Below, in pieces: positions 37,856 through 45,854 of a DNA stretch of 64,000 bases (its first letter is position 1; each line of letters begins with the position of its first letter). A model generated the notes under the pieces. That model saw only the letters and a list, made by a program, of their open reading frames with translations, was not told where the DNA came from and made no database searches. Source of the stretch: Lactococcus garvieae (lineage in GTDB: Bacteria > Bacillota > Bacilli > Lactobacillales > Streptococcaceae). A program made the translations under genes and the position numbers. The DNA is taken from positions 372,001 to 436,000 of the forward strand of contig NZ_CP065691.1 in the NCBI RefSeq assembly GCF_016027715.1. The letters are read 5' to 3'.

Positions 37856-38422
37856 ATGGAAAAGCAACGGTGTAAATGGTGTCTTTCCTCAGATAAGATG
37901 ATTCACTATCATGACACTTACTGGGGAACACCTGTTCATGATGATCAAGAGCTTTTTGCCAAACTTATTTTGGATATGAATCAAGCCGGCTTATCATGGT
38001 CAACTATTCTGAATAAACAGGAAAGTTTTTATGAAGCATACGACCATTTTGATATCGCTAAAGTGGCAAGCTATAGCAAAGAAAAAGAAGAAAAACTAAG
38101 GGAAAATCCCGGAATCATTCGAAATAAGCTAAAAATAGCTGCCGCAGTCAATAATGCTCAGAAAGTTTTAAAAATCCAAGAAGAATTTGGCTCTTTTGAG
38201 AACTACATCTGGTCTTTTAGTGGGGGACAGGTGTTACAGCATCAAATCTCTGATGAAAGTCAAGTCCCAGTGACCAACGACTTAGCGGAAAGCGTGTCTA
38301 AGGACATGAAAAAGCGGGGAATGAAATTTGTTGGTCCAACCATTATTTATGCTTATCTCCAAGCGATTGGTGTGATTAATGACCATGCGGAGTATTGTTT
38401 TCGAAATAAGGAATTACTTTAA
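37856..38422 (+). CDS. tag: DNA-3-methyladenine glycosylase I
   Basis: Excises 3-methyladenine from alkylated DNA. The 188-residue protein begins MEKQRCKWC and has YHDTYWGTPVHDDQELF, LILDMNQAGLSW, GFxGPT-like KFVGPTIIYAYLQAIGVINDH and a C-terminal HAEYC that completes the zinc site. GAAGGAG lies just before the ATG at 37856; a longer frame from 37838 is inside pcrA. Cotranscribed with pcrA as a repair pair. Confidence 0.92.
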   Translation: MEKQRCKWCLSSDKMIHYHDTYWGTPVHDDQELFAKLILDMNQAGLSWSTILNKQESFYEAYDHFDIAKVASYSKEKEEKLRENPGIIRNKLKIAAAVNNAQKVLKIQEEFGSFENYIWSFSGGQVLQHQISDESQVPVTNDLAESVSKDMKKRGMKFVGPTIIYAYLQAIGVINDHAEYCFRNKELL

Positions 38423-38424
38423 GA

Positions 38425-38462
38425 GAAAAAAGAATTTGGAAGTATCCAAGTTCTTTTTTTGA
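38425..38462 (+). terminator. Terminator of pcrA-tag
   Basis: A 16-bp stem with one G-U pair (38425-38440 with 38445-38460, core AAGAATTTGGA), a 4-nt loop and a long T run. Confidence 0.85.
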
Positions 38463-38495
38463 TACCCTCATTGTTGTAAAAGCTTGTTTTCATTT

Positions 38496-38524
38496 GACTT
38501 GAAGCATGAAATGCTTTGAAAGTC
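38496..38524 (+). promoter_or_regulatory. Imperfect dyad before an acetyltransferase gene
   Basis: GACTT-G-AAGCAT-GAA-ATGCTT-N3-AAGTC is a two-part inverted repeat. TTGACT at its left edge could be a -35, but no matching -10 follows at 17 bp. Possible operator; weak. Confidence 0.25.
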
Positions 38525-38602
38525 GACATTTTTTTGATATTCTTTTGTAAGGAAAGAAACTTACATGAAATGAAAGCTTTTTAAAACAGATGAGGATAAA
38601 AG

Positions 38603-39184
38603 TTGGAACATATACTTAGACGTTCACTCCCCGGAGAAAAAAGAAAAATTGCCGAAGCAATAGTAAACTGTTATGGTGCGGAATTGAGTGCTTTATCAAA
38701 AAACCAAGAGCGACTTACAAATGTTTTTGAGGAAGGTGTTCATACAGAGCGCTTCTGGGTCTGGGAGGAAAGCAATCAGATATTAGGTATTGTAGCCTGC
38801 TCTGATCATACTGGGCGAGCGTTTACGCCTAATAGAAAAAAGTGCATCAAAAATTTTGGTATAGTGCGTGGCCTTATTTCTTACACCATTTTTAAAAGGG
38901 AATTTGCAAAACAATTGACTTATCCTGAGACCACAGGCTATATTGAGTTTGTAGGAGTGATTGATTCTGCTCGAGGTCGTGGAATTTCTCAAGTACTTTT
39001 ACGTGAAGTCATCTGTCAGAATAAGCAATATAAAGAATTTCTGCTGGATGTTATGGATAATAATATCGCTGCCAGAAGATCTTATGAGAATTTAGGATTT
39101 CGTGAAGTGGATCGCAAGCCCTTTTCGAGTGGCAAACGAAGTGGTATAACAGCAAGGATATACATGAAATTGAGGAGCAATTAA
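38603..39184 (+). CDS. GNAT family acetyltransferase
   Basis: Predicted N-acetyltransferase of unknown substrate, 193 residues. The acetyl-CoA loop is GVIDSARGRGISQVLLREV, followed by LLDVMDNNIAARRSYENLGFREV, the usual GNAT C-terminal helix and strand. It starts with TTG, supported by GAGG eight bases upstream and no ATG in reach. Monocistronic between a terminator and an MFS gene 89 bp away. Confidence 0.82.
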   Translation: MEHILRRSLPGEKRKIAEAIVNCYGAELSALSKNQERLTNVFEEGVHTERFWVWEESNQILGIVACSDHTGRAFTPNRKKCIKNFGIVRGLISYTIFKREFAKQLTYPETTGYIEFVGVIDSARGRGISQVLLREVICQNKQYKEFLLDVMDNNIAARRSYENLGFREVDRKPFSSGKRSGITARIYMKLRSN

Positions 39185-39273
39185 GGGTTTTCTCACATAT
39201 CTGCATTATGCACTGAGACCAATCTTTCTCTCAAGTACTCTAAGAATTTAGTATAAACAAGGAAAAACACATT

Positions 39274-40536
39274 ATGAATACAACAATACACAAGCCTGAC
39301 AATTGGCGAAAAAACTTTTATTTATTTCTTATCGGGCAACTCTTAACGGGTGTGACTTCGATGATTGTTCAATATGCAATTATCTGGTACTTAACCCTTG
39401 AAACGGGTGAGGAGTCAGTTCTTGCTATCGCAACTCTGGTTGGGATGTTGCCAATGGCTATTTTAAGTCCTTTTGTGGGACCTTTTATCGACCGAATCAA
39501 CAAGAAATTTTTACTGATGTCCTATGATGCTGTCGTGGCAGTCATTGCTTTGGGCCTCTTTTTCTATGGTATTAGTAATGATGTGTATCCTCTATGGATG
39601 GTCTTTATTACTATTGGTATACGTGCTGTAGCTCAAACTGCTCAAATGCCTACCGTGCAATCGATTATGCCTACAATGGTGCCACGGGCTGAAATCACGC
39701 GGGTCAATGGTCAGTTTGGGATAATTCAATCGCTTGTTTTTATTGTTTCGCCTGGTATTGGTGCTTTTATGGTTGCTTCAATGCCCATTCATTGGGTTAT
39801 TTTACTCGACGTCATTGGCTTCGTTTTGGGTGCAGGGATGTTGCTTTTGGTCAAAATTCCAGAAGTTGTATCACAGGGTGAAAAGATTTCTGTGATTAAA
39901 GATACGGTGGAAGGATTTAACATTCTGCGTGAAAATAAACCAATGTGGAAAATGACACTTATTGGCGCCCTCTTCATGCTCCTCTTTATGCCAGCCATGA
40001 GTCTTTATCCTTTAGTGACTACTAAGTATTTTGGCGGTACTATTGTTCATGCTGGTTGGGTAGAAGTACTTTTTGCGGCCGCCATGTTAGTTGGCTCCTT
40101 TGCCGTCGGTATCTTTGGTAAGACGAAAAATCGCATGCCTTGGATTATCGCTGCTTATCTTGTCGTGGGTCTCAGTATCGGTGGCTCAGGATTTCTTCCG
40201 GGAAATATGAACGGCTTCTGGATTTTCTTAGTGCTCAATGTTTTTGCTGGAGTGGTTGGTCAAATTTATAATACGATGAATATGGCTATTACGCAGCAAT
40301 CCTTTGATTCCCAATATTTAGGACGGGTTATGGGGATTGTTTCTGCCTTGATGAACTTTGCTGGGCCGGTTGGTTTGATGTTTGCAGCACCTGTAGCAGA
40401 CACTATCGGTGTGCAAAACATGCTTGTCATTGCTGGATTTGGTGGAATACTCTCAGGTTTATTAATTTATTTCATCCCATCCGTCCGAAACTATGACAAG
40501 CTTTTACAGGAAAAATTAAAAGATAAAGCGGACTAA
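39274..40536 (+). CDS. MFS transporter, macrolide-efflux-like
   Basis: Twelve-segment permease of the major facilitator superfamily, 420 residues. The layout FYLFLIGQLLTGVTSMIVQY at the N-terminus, SPFVGPFIDRINKKFLL after segment 2 and FDSQYLGRVMGIVSALMNFAGP in the second half resembles Mef-type drug exporters. No adjacent Msr/Mel ATPase, so macrolide export cannot be claimed. Ribosome site AAGGAAAAAC upstream. Confidence 0.85.
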   Translation: MNTTIHKPDNWRKNFYLFLIGQLLTGVTSMIVQYAIIWYLTLETGEESVLAIATLVGMLPMAILSPFVGPFIDRINKKFLLMSYDAVVAVIALGLFFYGISNDVYPLWMVFITIGIRAVAQTAQMPTVQSIMPTMVPRAEITRVNGQFGIIQSLVFIVSPGIGAFMVASMPIHWVILLDVIGFVLGAGMLLLVKIPEVVSQGEKISVIKDTVEGFNILRENKPMWKMTLIGALFMLLFMPAMSLYPLVTTKYFGGTIVHAGWVEVLFAAAMLVGSFAVGIFGKTKNRMPWIIAAYLVVGLSIGGSGFLPGNMNGFWIFLVLNVFAGVVGQIYNTMNMAITQQSFDSQYLGRVMGIVSALMNFAGPVGLMFAAPVADTIGVQNMLVIAGFGGILSGLLIYFIPSVRNYDKLLQEKLKDKAD

Positions 40537-40595
40537 CGGAATTACCTCACACCTCTTAGTTTATTTCGAAGAATATTTAGAAAGAGATATTTTAT

Positions 40596-41045
40596 ATGGA
40601 ATGGAAAGATACCATTGTAATCAAAGCTAATATCAACAGAGTATGGCTGATACTTAATGATGAAACCTATCTGAAGGAAATCAAGCCTCAAGTCGTTCAA
40701 TCTATCTTAATTCCAGAAAAGTCTCAAGGAAATGTTAAAGTTTATCAAGAAACTTATCAGGAAGGTAAACGTCAGGAAACATACGAACTAACACTTATAA
40801 CCAATGAAGATAGTGAAGACTTAAAAAAACAATCTTTTAATTTTATCGTTGCAAATACAATTGAATGCACAGGGAATTTTTCTCTCAAAAAGGTTGATGA
40901 AATAACCACAATGTTCTGTTACTCAGGCTTAAATAAAGGTATCAATCTTATTGGAAAAACAATGTTGAAAATATCAAGTAAATCGAGCGTTGAGAATATT
41001 ATAGCTGATTTTCTTAATAAGGTGAAAGAAGTCTCAGAAAGATAA
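40596..41045 (+). CDS. SRPBCC-fold protein
   Basis: Small cytoplasmic protein (149 residues) of the START/SRPBCC fold, which forms a ligand pocket. The opening MEWKDTIVIKANINRVWLIL matches the first strand and helix (VWxxL) of this fold, and the terminal helix SSVENIIADFLNKVKEVSE fits its closing helix. No catalytic residues are known. It is 59 bp after the MFS gene and may share its transcript. Confidence 0.65.
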   Translation: MEWKDTIVIKANINRVWLILNDETYLKEIKPQVVQSILIPEKSQGNVKVYQETYQEGKRQETYELTLITNEDSEDLKKQSFNFIVANTIECTGNFSLKKVDEITTMFCYSGLNKGINLIGKTMLKISSKSSVENIIADFLNKVKEVSER

Positions 41046-41146
41046 TGTTAAAATAAATTAAAAGAATTTTTCAGCAAGTTTCACCATTACGGATGTCGAA
41101 GACATACCTGCGTCAACTATATCTATTTTCACTTTCATAACGATAG

Positions 41147-41172
41147 TTGAAAACCCTTTCTTGTGTTAAAAT
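41147..41172 (+). promoter_or_regulatory. Promoter region of the VOC gene
   Basis: TAAAAT (41167-41172) preceded by TGT gives an extended -10. TTGAAA at 41147 is too close (14 bp) to be a standard -35. An 8-bp inverted repeat (TCAACTAT, 41113-41120; ATAGTTGA, 41143-41150) ends just upstream and could be an operator. Confidence 0.4.
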
Positions 41173-41219
41173 AAAAGTGTTACAAAATCAATAATTACGA
41201 TAAAAAGAAAGAGGCGCCT

Positions 41220-41672
41220 ATGGCAAATGTACATCCTTATATTGCACTTGATAATACTAAAGAAGCACTTCATTACTATGAGGAAGTTTTGGGTGCAAAA
41301 AATATCCGTCGTGTCCCAGTGGGAGCTGAACAAGCAGAAGAGTTCGGTCTTTCAGAGGAACAAGCAGCAGAAATGACCATGCATAGTCAGTTTGATATCC
41401 TGGGTACCACAATTATGGCTGCTGATAATTTTCAAAAAGAAGATTTAAAATACAGTGGCATTTCAATCTTAATTGATCTTAATTCAGAAGACAAGGAAGC
41501 AATGGCAGAAGCATTAGATTTTTGGAAACTTTTGTCTGAATCAGGAGAAGTGACTATTAATATGCCATTTGAAGAACAATTCTGGGGCGGAGCGATGGGG
41601 GACTTTACCGATAGATATGGTGTCCGTTGGATGCTCCACGCACAACCTTATTCTAAACTAGCAGAAATGTAA
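41220..41672 (+). CDS. VOC family (PhnB/glyoxalase-like) protein
   Basis: Vicinal-oxygen-chelate fold protein of 150 residues, substrate unknown. It opens VHPYIALDNTKEALHYYEEVLGAK and closes WGGAMGDFTDRYGVRWMLHA, the two ends of a PhnB-type VOC module. The middle has FDILGTTIMAADNF. Such proteins can be thiol transferases, bleomycin-type binding proteins or simple isomerases; the sequence does not decide. Terminator downstream. Confidence 0.8.
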   Translation: MANVHPYIALDNTKEALHYYEEVLGAKNIRRVPVGAEQAEEFGLSEEQAAEMTMHSQFDILGTTIMAADNFQKEDLKYSGISILIDLNSEDKEAMAEALDFWKLLSESGEVTINMPFEEQFWGGAMGDFTDRYGVRWMLHAQPYSKLAEM

Positions 41673-41703
41673 AAAGACTACTCACTTAAAAAATAAACTC
41701 TCT

Positions 41704-41733
41704 AAACGTAGCAGAATTCTGCTGCGTTTTTGT
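41704..41733 (+). terminator. Terminator of the VOC gene
   Basis: AAACG-T-AGCAGAA meets TTCTGCT-G-CGTTT in a 13-bp stem with one T-G pair and a tight GAATTC turn, then T residues. Confidence 0.8.
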
Positions 41734-41796
41734 TAATCAATTGTAGAAAATATTTATAGCTTTTGTGCTGATTTATCTGAAATAAGTCTAAAAAAG

Positions 41797-41805
41797 TGCT
41801 ATAAT
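41797..41805 (+). promoter_or_regulatory. Extended -10 of truB directly before the start codon
   Basis: TGCTATAAT (hexamer 41800-41805) ends nine bases before the truB ATG. Transcription should start at 41812-41814, so the leader would be at most about three nucleotides. No ribosome site is present. Confidence 0.7.
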
Positions 41806-41814
41806 TATTTATCT

Positions 41815-42720
41815 ATGAATGGAATTTTGAATGTATATAAAGAGGCAGGCTGGACTTCCTTTGATGTTGTGGCAAAGCTTCGTGGAATATTAAAAACAAA
41901 AAAAATTGGACATGGAGGAACTCTTGATCCACAAGTGACAGGGGTGCTTCCGGTAGCTGTGGGTAAGGCGACACGTCTTTTAGAATATATGGAAGAAGCA
42001 GGCAAGGTCTATGAAGGAGAAGTAACGATTGGCTTTTCCACCGAAACAGAAGATGCTGAAGGGGCAGTCATAGAAAGGACACAAGTTCCCCTCACCCTTT
42101 CGGAATCAGAGATTGATGCGTATATGCGTAATTTTTTGGGTGAAATTCAGCAAGTACCACCCATGTATTCAGCTGTGAAGGTCAAGGGCAAGCGCCTTTA
42201 TGAGTATGCGCGAGCTGGGCAGACTGTAGAGCGTCCCATACGTAAAGTAACAATTAAGGAATTTACTCGAACCAGTCCGGTTATCTTTGAAAATGACTGT
42301 GCGCGTTTTACTTTTCGTGTAGCTTGCAGTAAAGGTACCTATGTGCGCACTTTGGCAGTAGATTTATCTGCAGCTTTAGGATATGCGGGCCATATGTCCA
42401 AATTACAACGCACAGCAGCAAACGGTCTAAAGATTACTGAATCTTTGACTTTAGAGCAGATTGAAGAATATGTAAAAGCAGAAAAGCTTGAAGAAATATT
42501 ACAACCAAATGAAGTTGCTGTATCTGATTTGCCTCGGGTAGATTTGACTTTAGAGCAGGCTGAAGCAGTACGCGTTGGGAAAAAATTTGAAGAGAGTGAG
42601 TTTAACTCTCCAGAAACGGATAAGAAGCTGGCTTTCTTCTATGAAAATAAGCTCCTTGCTGTATACATGAAGCATCCCGAAAAACCAGGAATATTAAAAC
42701 CAAATAAGGTAATAAATTAA
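41815..42720 (+). CDS. truB: tRNA pseudouridine-55 synthase
   Basis: Makes pseudouridine 55 in the T-loop of tRNAs. The 301 residues show MNGILNVYKEAGWTSFDVV, the catalytic aspartate in GHGGTLDPQVTGVLPVAVG, PPMYSAVKVKGKRLYEYAR and CSKGTYVRTLAVDL, with a C-terminal PUA-like region. The ATG has no Shine-Dalgarno and follows an extended -10 by nine bases, so the mRNA is probably leaderless. ribF starts one base after the stop. Confidence 0.95.
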   Translation: MNGILNVYKEAGWTSFDVVAKLRGILKTKKIGHGGTLDPQVTGVLPVAVGKATRLLEYMEEAGKVYEGEVTIGFSTETEDAEGAVIERTQVPLTLSESEIDAYMRNFLGEIQQVPPMYSAVKVKGKRLYEYARAGQTVERPIRKVTIKEFTRTSPVIFENDCARFTFRVACSKGTYVRTLAVDLSAALGYAGHMSKLQRTAANGLKITESLTLEQIEEYVKAEKLEEILQPNEVAVSDLPRVDLTLEQAEAVRVGKKFEESEFNSPETDKKLAFFYENKLLAVYMKHPEKPGILKPNKVIN

Positions 42721-42721
42721 A

Positions 42722-43627
42722 ATGAAAACTTTGTATTTTGACGAAATTGAAACTTGGAGTGAACCTACTGTTCTTGTATTGGGTTATTTTGATGGCCTTC
42801 ACCGAGGCCATCAGGCACTATTTGCTGAGGCCAAAAAACTAGCAGCGGTTCTAAATTTGAAAATTGCCGTTTTGACTTTCCCAGAGAAACCAACCTTAAC
42901 TTTTCAAAAGTTTGAGCCGGAAATGCTTCTTAAACTGACCAGTGATAAAAAGCGTGAAGCACTTTTTGCAGAAAATGGGGTAGATTATCTCATTTTCAAA
43001 GATTTTACTTCTAGCTTTGCTAAGCAGACAGCAGAGGAATTTACCAAAAACATCGTTGAAAAGTTTTTACCTAAAATTATTATTACGGGATTTGATCATA
43101 AAACGGGTTCAGATATGACACAGCTTAAAGGAAATGATCAATACAAAGTCGTTGTCGTTCCAGAAGTATCCGATGAAAAAGGAAAAATATCGTCTACTCG
43201 TATACGTGAAAGCGTAAAAACAGGGGATATTGCAGCAGCAAATGAACTTTTAGGCTATCCTTACGAAACAACGGGCATTGTAGTGCATGGCTTTGCACGT
43301 GGTCGGACGATTGGTTATCCCACTGCTAATCTTGCTATCAAGGACTTTATCCATATCCCTTCACCTGGTGTCTACACTGTTGACGTCCTCTTGCAAGGAA
43401 AACGGCAACGTGGCTTCGCTTCGATCGGATACAATGAAACCTTCAATGGAAAGGAAAAAACAGTTGAAATCCATATTTTCGATATGGATTTAGATTTGTA
43501 TGGGGAGAACCTAACTGTTCTTTGGTTAGATAAAATACGAGATATGATCAAGTTTGATGGTATCGAAGCGTTAATCACCCAAATGAAGGATGATGAGGAA
43601 AAAGCTCGTCAATATCAAGAAAAATAA
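42722..43627 (+). CDS. ribF: Riboflavin kinase / FAD synthetase
   Basis: Bifunctional enzyme converting riboflavin to FMN and FMN to FAD. The adenylyltransferase half has VLGYFDGLHRGHQALF (HxGH-like) and ITGFDHKTG, with SSTRIRESVKTGDI; the kinase half has VVHGFARGRTIGYPTANL and GYNETFNGKEKTVEIHIFD. Usual length (301). Directly after truB, the common Gram-positive arrangement. Terminator downstream. Confidence 0.95.
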   Translation: MKTLYFDEIETWSEPTVLVLGYFDGLHRGHQALFAEAKKLAAVLNLKIAVLTFPEKPTLTFQKFEPEMLLKLTSDKKREALFAENGVDYLIFKDFTSSFAKQTAEEFTKNIVEKFLPKIIITGFDHKTGSDMTQLKGNDQYKVVVVPEVSDEKGKISSTRIRESVKTGDIAAANELLGYPYETTGIVVHGFARGRTIGYPTANLAIKDFIHIPSPGVYTVDVLLQGKRQRGFASIGYNETFNGKEKTVEIHIFDMDLDLYGENLTVLWLDKIRDMIKFDGIEALITQMKDDEEKARQYQEK

Positions 43628-43650
43628 AACCTACATGTGTTGGTTTTTTT
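43626..43650 (+). terminator. Terminator of truB-ribF
   Basis: AAAACC-T-AC pairs with GT-T-GGTTTT around a 4-nt loop, then T residues, beginning in the ribF stop codon. Confidence 0.7.
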
Positions 43651-43790
43651 AGTTTGAAACTGGGTTAATATTGTGTAGAGAGAAAGTATAACTTTTTGAA
43701 AATTGTCTACTTATCCCAAACGTTAATTCAAGCAGAAACCCCTAGATTGTGATATACTTAATAAGAACAATTTTAAGGAGAACATTAATA

Positions 43791-44549
43791 ATGTCACGTA
43801 AACCTATTATCGCTGGTAACTGGAAATTGAATAAAAACCTCAAAGAGGTTAAAGAATTTATCGCTAACATTGACGGTAAATTACCATCAGAAGACAAAGT
43901 AGAAGTTGCTATCGCAGCTCCTGCACTTTACCTTGTATCAATGGTACAAGAACGTGGAAATAACCCACTTAAAGTTGCAGCTGAAAATGTTTACTTTGAA
44001 AATGCTGGTGCTTTCACTGGTGAAATCGCTCCAGCTATGCTTGCAGCTGAAGGTATCGAATACTCAGTAATCGGTCACAGCGAACGCCGTGAATACTTCC
44101 ACGAAACAGATGAAGACATCAACAAAAAAGCTAAAGCGCTTATCGCTGCTGGTGTAACACCAATCCTTTGTTGTGGCGAAACTCTTGAAACTTTTGAAGC
44201 TGGTAAAACAGCTGAATGGGTTTCTGGTCAAATCGAAGCTGGTCTCTCAGGTATCGACGGTAAAGATGTTGCTAACATGGTTATCGCTTACGAACCAATC
44301 TGGGCTATCGGAACAGGTAAAACTGCTACAGCTGAAATCGCTGATGAAACTTGTGGTGTTGTTCGTTCAACAGTTGAAAAACTTTACGGTAAAGAAGTTT
44401 CAGACGCAGTACGTATCCAATACGGTGGTTCTGTAAAACCTGAAACAGTTGCTGAACTTATGTCTAAAGAAAATATTGACGGTGCCTTGGTTGGTGGAGC
44501 TTCACTTGAAGCAGATTCATTCCTCGGATTGCTTGAAATGTACAAATAA
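43791..44549 (+). CDS. tpiA: Triosephosphate isomerase
   Basis: Interconverts dihydroxyacetone phosphate and glyceraldehyde-3-phosphate in glycolysis. The 252 residues include AGNWKLNK, the catalytic histidine in [13 protein letters not shown], the catalytic glutamate in [16 protein letters not shown] and [15 protein letters not shown] lies before the ATG at 43791; an upstream frame from 43749 overlaps the promoter (TGATATACT, extended -10). Strongly biased codons, monocistronic. Confidence 0.96.
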   Translation: MSRKPIIAGNWKLNKNLKEVKEFIANIDGKLPSEDKVEVAIAAPALYLVSMVQERGNNPLKVAAENVYFENAGAFTGEIAPAMLAAEGIEYSVIGHSERREYFHETDEDINKKAKALIAAGVTPILCCGETLETFEAGKTAEWVSGQIEAGLSGIDGKDVANMVIAYEPIWAIGTGKTATAEIADETCGVVRSTVEKLYGKEVSDAVRIQYGGSVKPETVAELMSKENIDGALVGGASLEADSFLGLLEMYK

Positions 44550-44560
44550 GATTTTATTTG

Positions 44561-44588
44561 AAAAGAAACCTACGGGTTTCTTTTTTTT
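44561..44588 (+). terminator. Terminator of tpiA
   Basis: AAAAGAAACC and GGTTTCTTTT form a 10-bp stem with a TACG loop and T run. Confidence 0.9.
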
Positions 44589-44625
44589 ATATTAACGAAA
44601 TTCATTTTTACTTACACGACAAAAA

Positions 44626-44634
44626 TGTTACAAT
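44626..44634 (+). promoter_or_regulatory. Extended -10 promoter of the polysaccharide synthase operon
   Basis: TGTTACAAT (hexamer 44629-44634). AAGGTGG (44641-44647) then lies eight bases before the ATG at 44656. Confidence 0.6.
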
Positions 44635-44655
44635 AATGTAAAGGTGGTTGTAAAA

Positions 44656-45321
44656 ATGACAGACAAAGAATATTTATATGCAACTTTAGACATCTTAGAA
44701 CAACTTCAGGACAACATTCGGAAGCGAGATGATTTAAAACGTGAAGCAAGAAAAAAGTTAACAGAGGAAGCTTCGAGGACCTCAATGCTGATTTCTCTTG
44801 TTTTATCAGCCCTATTTTTTGCATTATTTGTGATTATTGAAATGACAGACTTATTAGCTGTCAATACTCTTGGAGAAGTCCTAGATAACCCTTATATTGT
44901 ACTTATCAGCATATTGCTATTATGCTCCTCTTTTGCTGTGTATACTTATCTCTTTGTGATGCACTGCTGGAGGCAGGGATGGATTAAATTTGGCGCAAAA
45001 CGAGTGAAGCGAAGATTATATAAAGCGATGAACGATCAAAAAAATGAGATTGGTTTGGAACTAAAAGGTATTTTAGAATCCAACTTACTTATGGATTCAC
45101 GGATTCCTGATAAATTTTTGTCTGTACGTTCGGTAACTTTCTTAATTCGTTACCAAGAAAGCAATCCCAAAATGCAGTTAGCAGACACACTTAATAAGCT
45201 GGAAGAAGACATTCAAAATAAAGACAGCGCCCATGTCCTCTTTAAAGAAAATGAAACACCAATGATTGAAAGAGAACGTCAAAAGCGCTATCTTAATTTC
45301 TTGGCAGAAATTTTGGAGTGA
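44656..45321 (+). CDS. Two-segment membrane protein, first gene of GT2 operon
   Basis: Not recognised. The 221-residue protein has a charged helical N-terminus (1-40, with DNIRKRDDLKREARKKL), two membrane segments (about 44-62 and 80-105) and a cytoplasmic helical C-terminal half. A GTG at 44644 in the same frame lies inside the ribosome site, so the ATG at 44656 is the start. It is cotranscribed with a two-segment membrane protein and a PgaC-like synthase and is probably an accessory or regulator of that complex. Confidence 0.65.
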   Translation: MTDKEYLYATLDILEQLQDNIRKRDDLKREARKKLTEEASRTSMLISLVLSALFFALFVIIEMTDLLAVNTLGEVLDNPYIVLISILLLCSSFAVYTYLFVMHCWRQGWIKFGAKRVKRRLYKAMNDQKNEIGLELKGILESNLLMDSRIPDKFLSVRSVTFLIRYQESNPKMQLADTLNKLEEDIQNKDSAHVLFKENETPMIERERQKRYLNFLAEILE

Positions 45322-45332
45322 GAGGTTAAGTT

Positions 45333-45854
45333 ATGAAAAAAGACAATGAAAAAGACCCCCAAGTAGATGTGACCAGTGATTTTGTTCAAGATAAATTTTT
45401 TGGTAGAGGAAATTTTTTACTTAAATTACGTCAAACCTTAGTTACTCTAGTATTTTGGGTAATGATTATCCTGCCTTTATTAACTTTGATTAATTCTGTT
45501 TCCGAGTACCAAATATGGAAAAATGTTTACCGTTGGGATTGGACCGATGGAGTGCCTTTAGCGCGAGACCTCTCGATTATGATTGTGCTTTCTCTTCTTG
45601 TATTTATCTTTATTGGCGGTTTATTTTTGATGCGTAATAACCATAATTTAAAAAAAGTCTATCCTGAAAAAAAGACCTATGATGTTGAACGAGCTGCAGC
45701 ACGATGTGCCCTTTTGGAAGCTGCTTATACTGAGCGATTTGGTTCACGCGAATTTCGTGAAAATATAGATTATTATTCGGTTATTCCAGAAAAGAATATG
45801 GATACAGGATTCGCTCACCAACTTTTTAATAGCGGAGGTTATCCTTATGAATGA
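45333..45854 (+). CDS. PgaD/IcaD-like membrane accessory protein
   Basis: A 173-residue protein with two membrane segments (about 33-50 and 75-95, VTLVFWVMIILPLLTLINSV and IMIVLSLLVFIFIGGLFLM) and a soluble C-terminal tail. Size, topology and position immediately before a PgaC-like synthase are those of PgaD and IcaD, which the synthase needs for activity. Sequence similarity is low, so the assignment rests on context. It overlaps the synthase gene by eight bases. Confidence 0.55.
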   Translation: MKKDNEKDPQVDVTSDFVQDKFFGRGNFLLKLRQTLVTLVFWVMIILPLLTLINSVSEYQIWKNVYRWDWTDGVPLARDLSIMIVLSLLVFIFIGGLFLMRNNHNLKKVYPEKKTYDVERAAARCALLEAAYTERFGSREFRENIDYYSVIPEKNMDTGFAHQLFNSGGYPYE

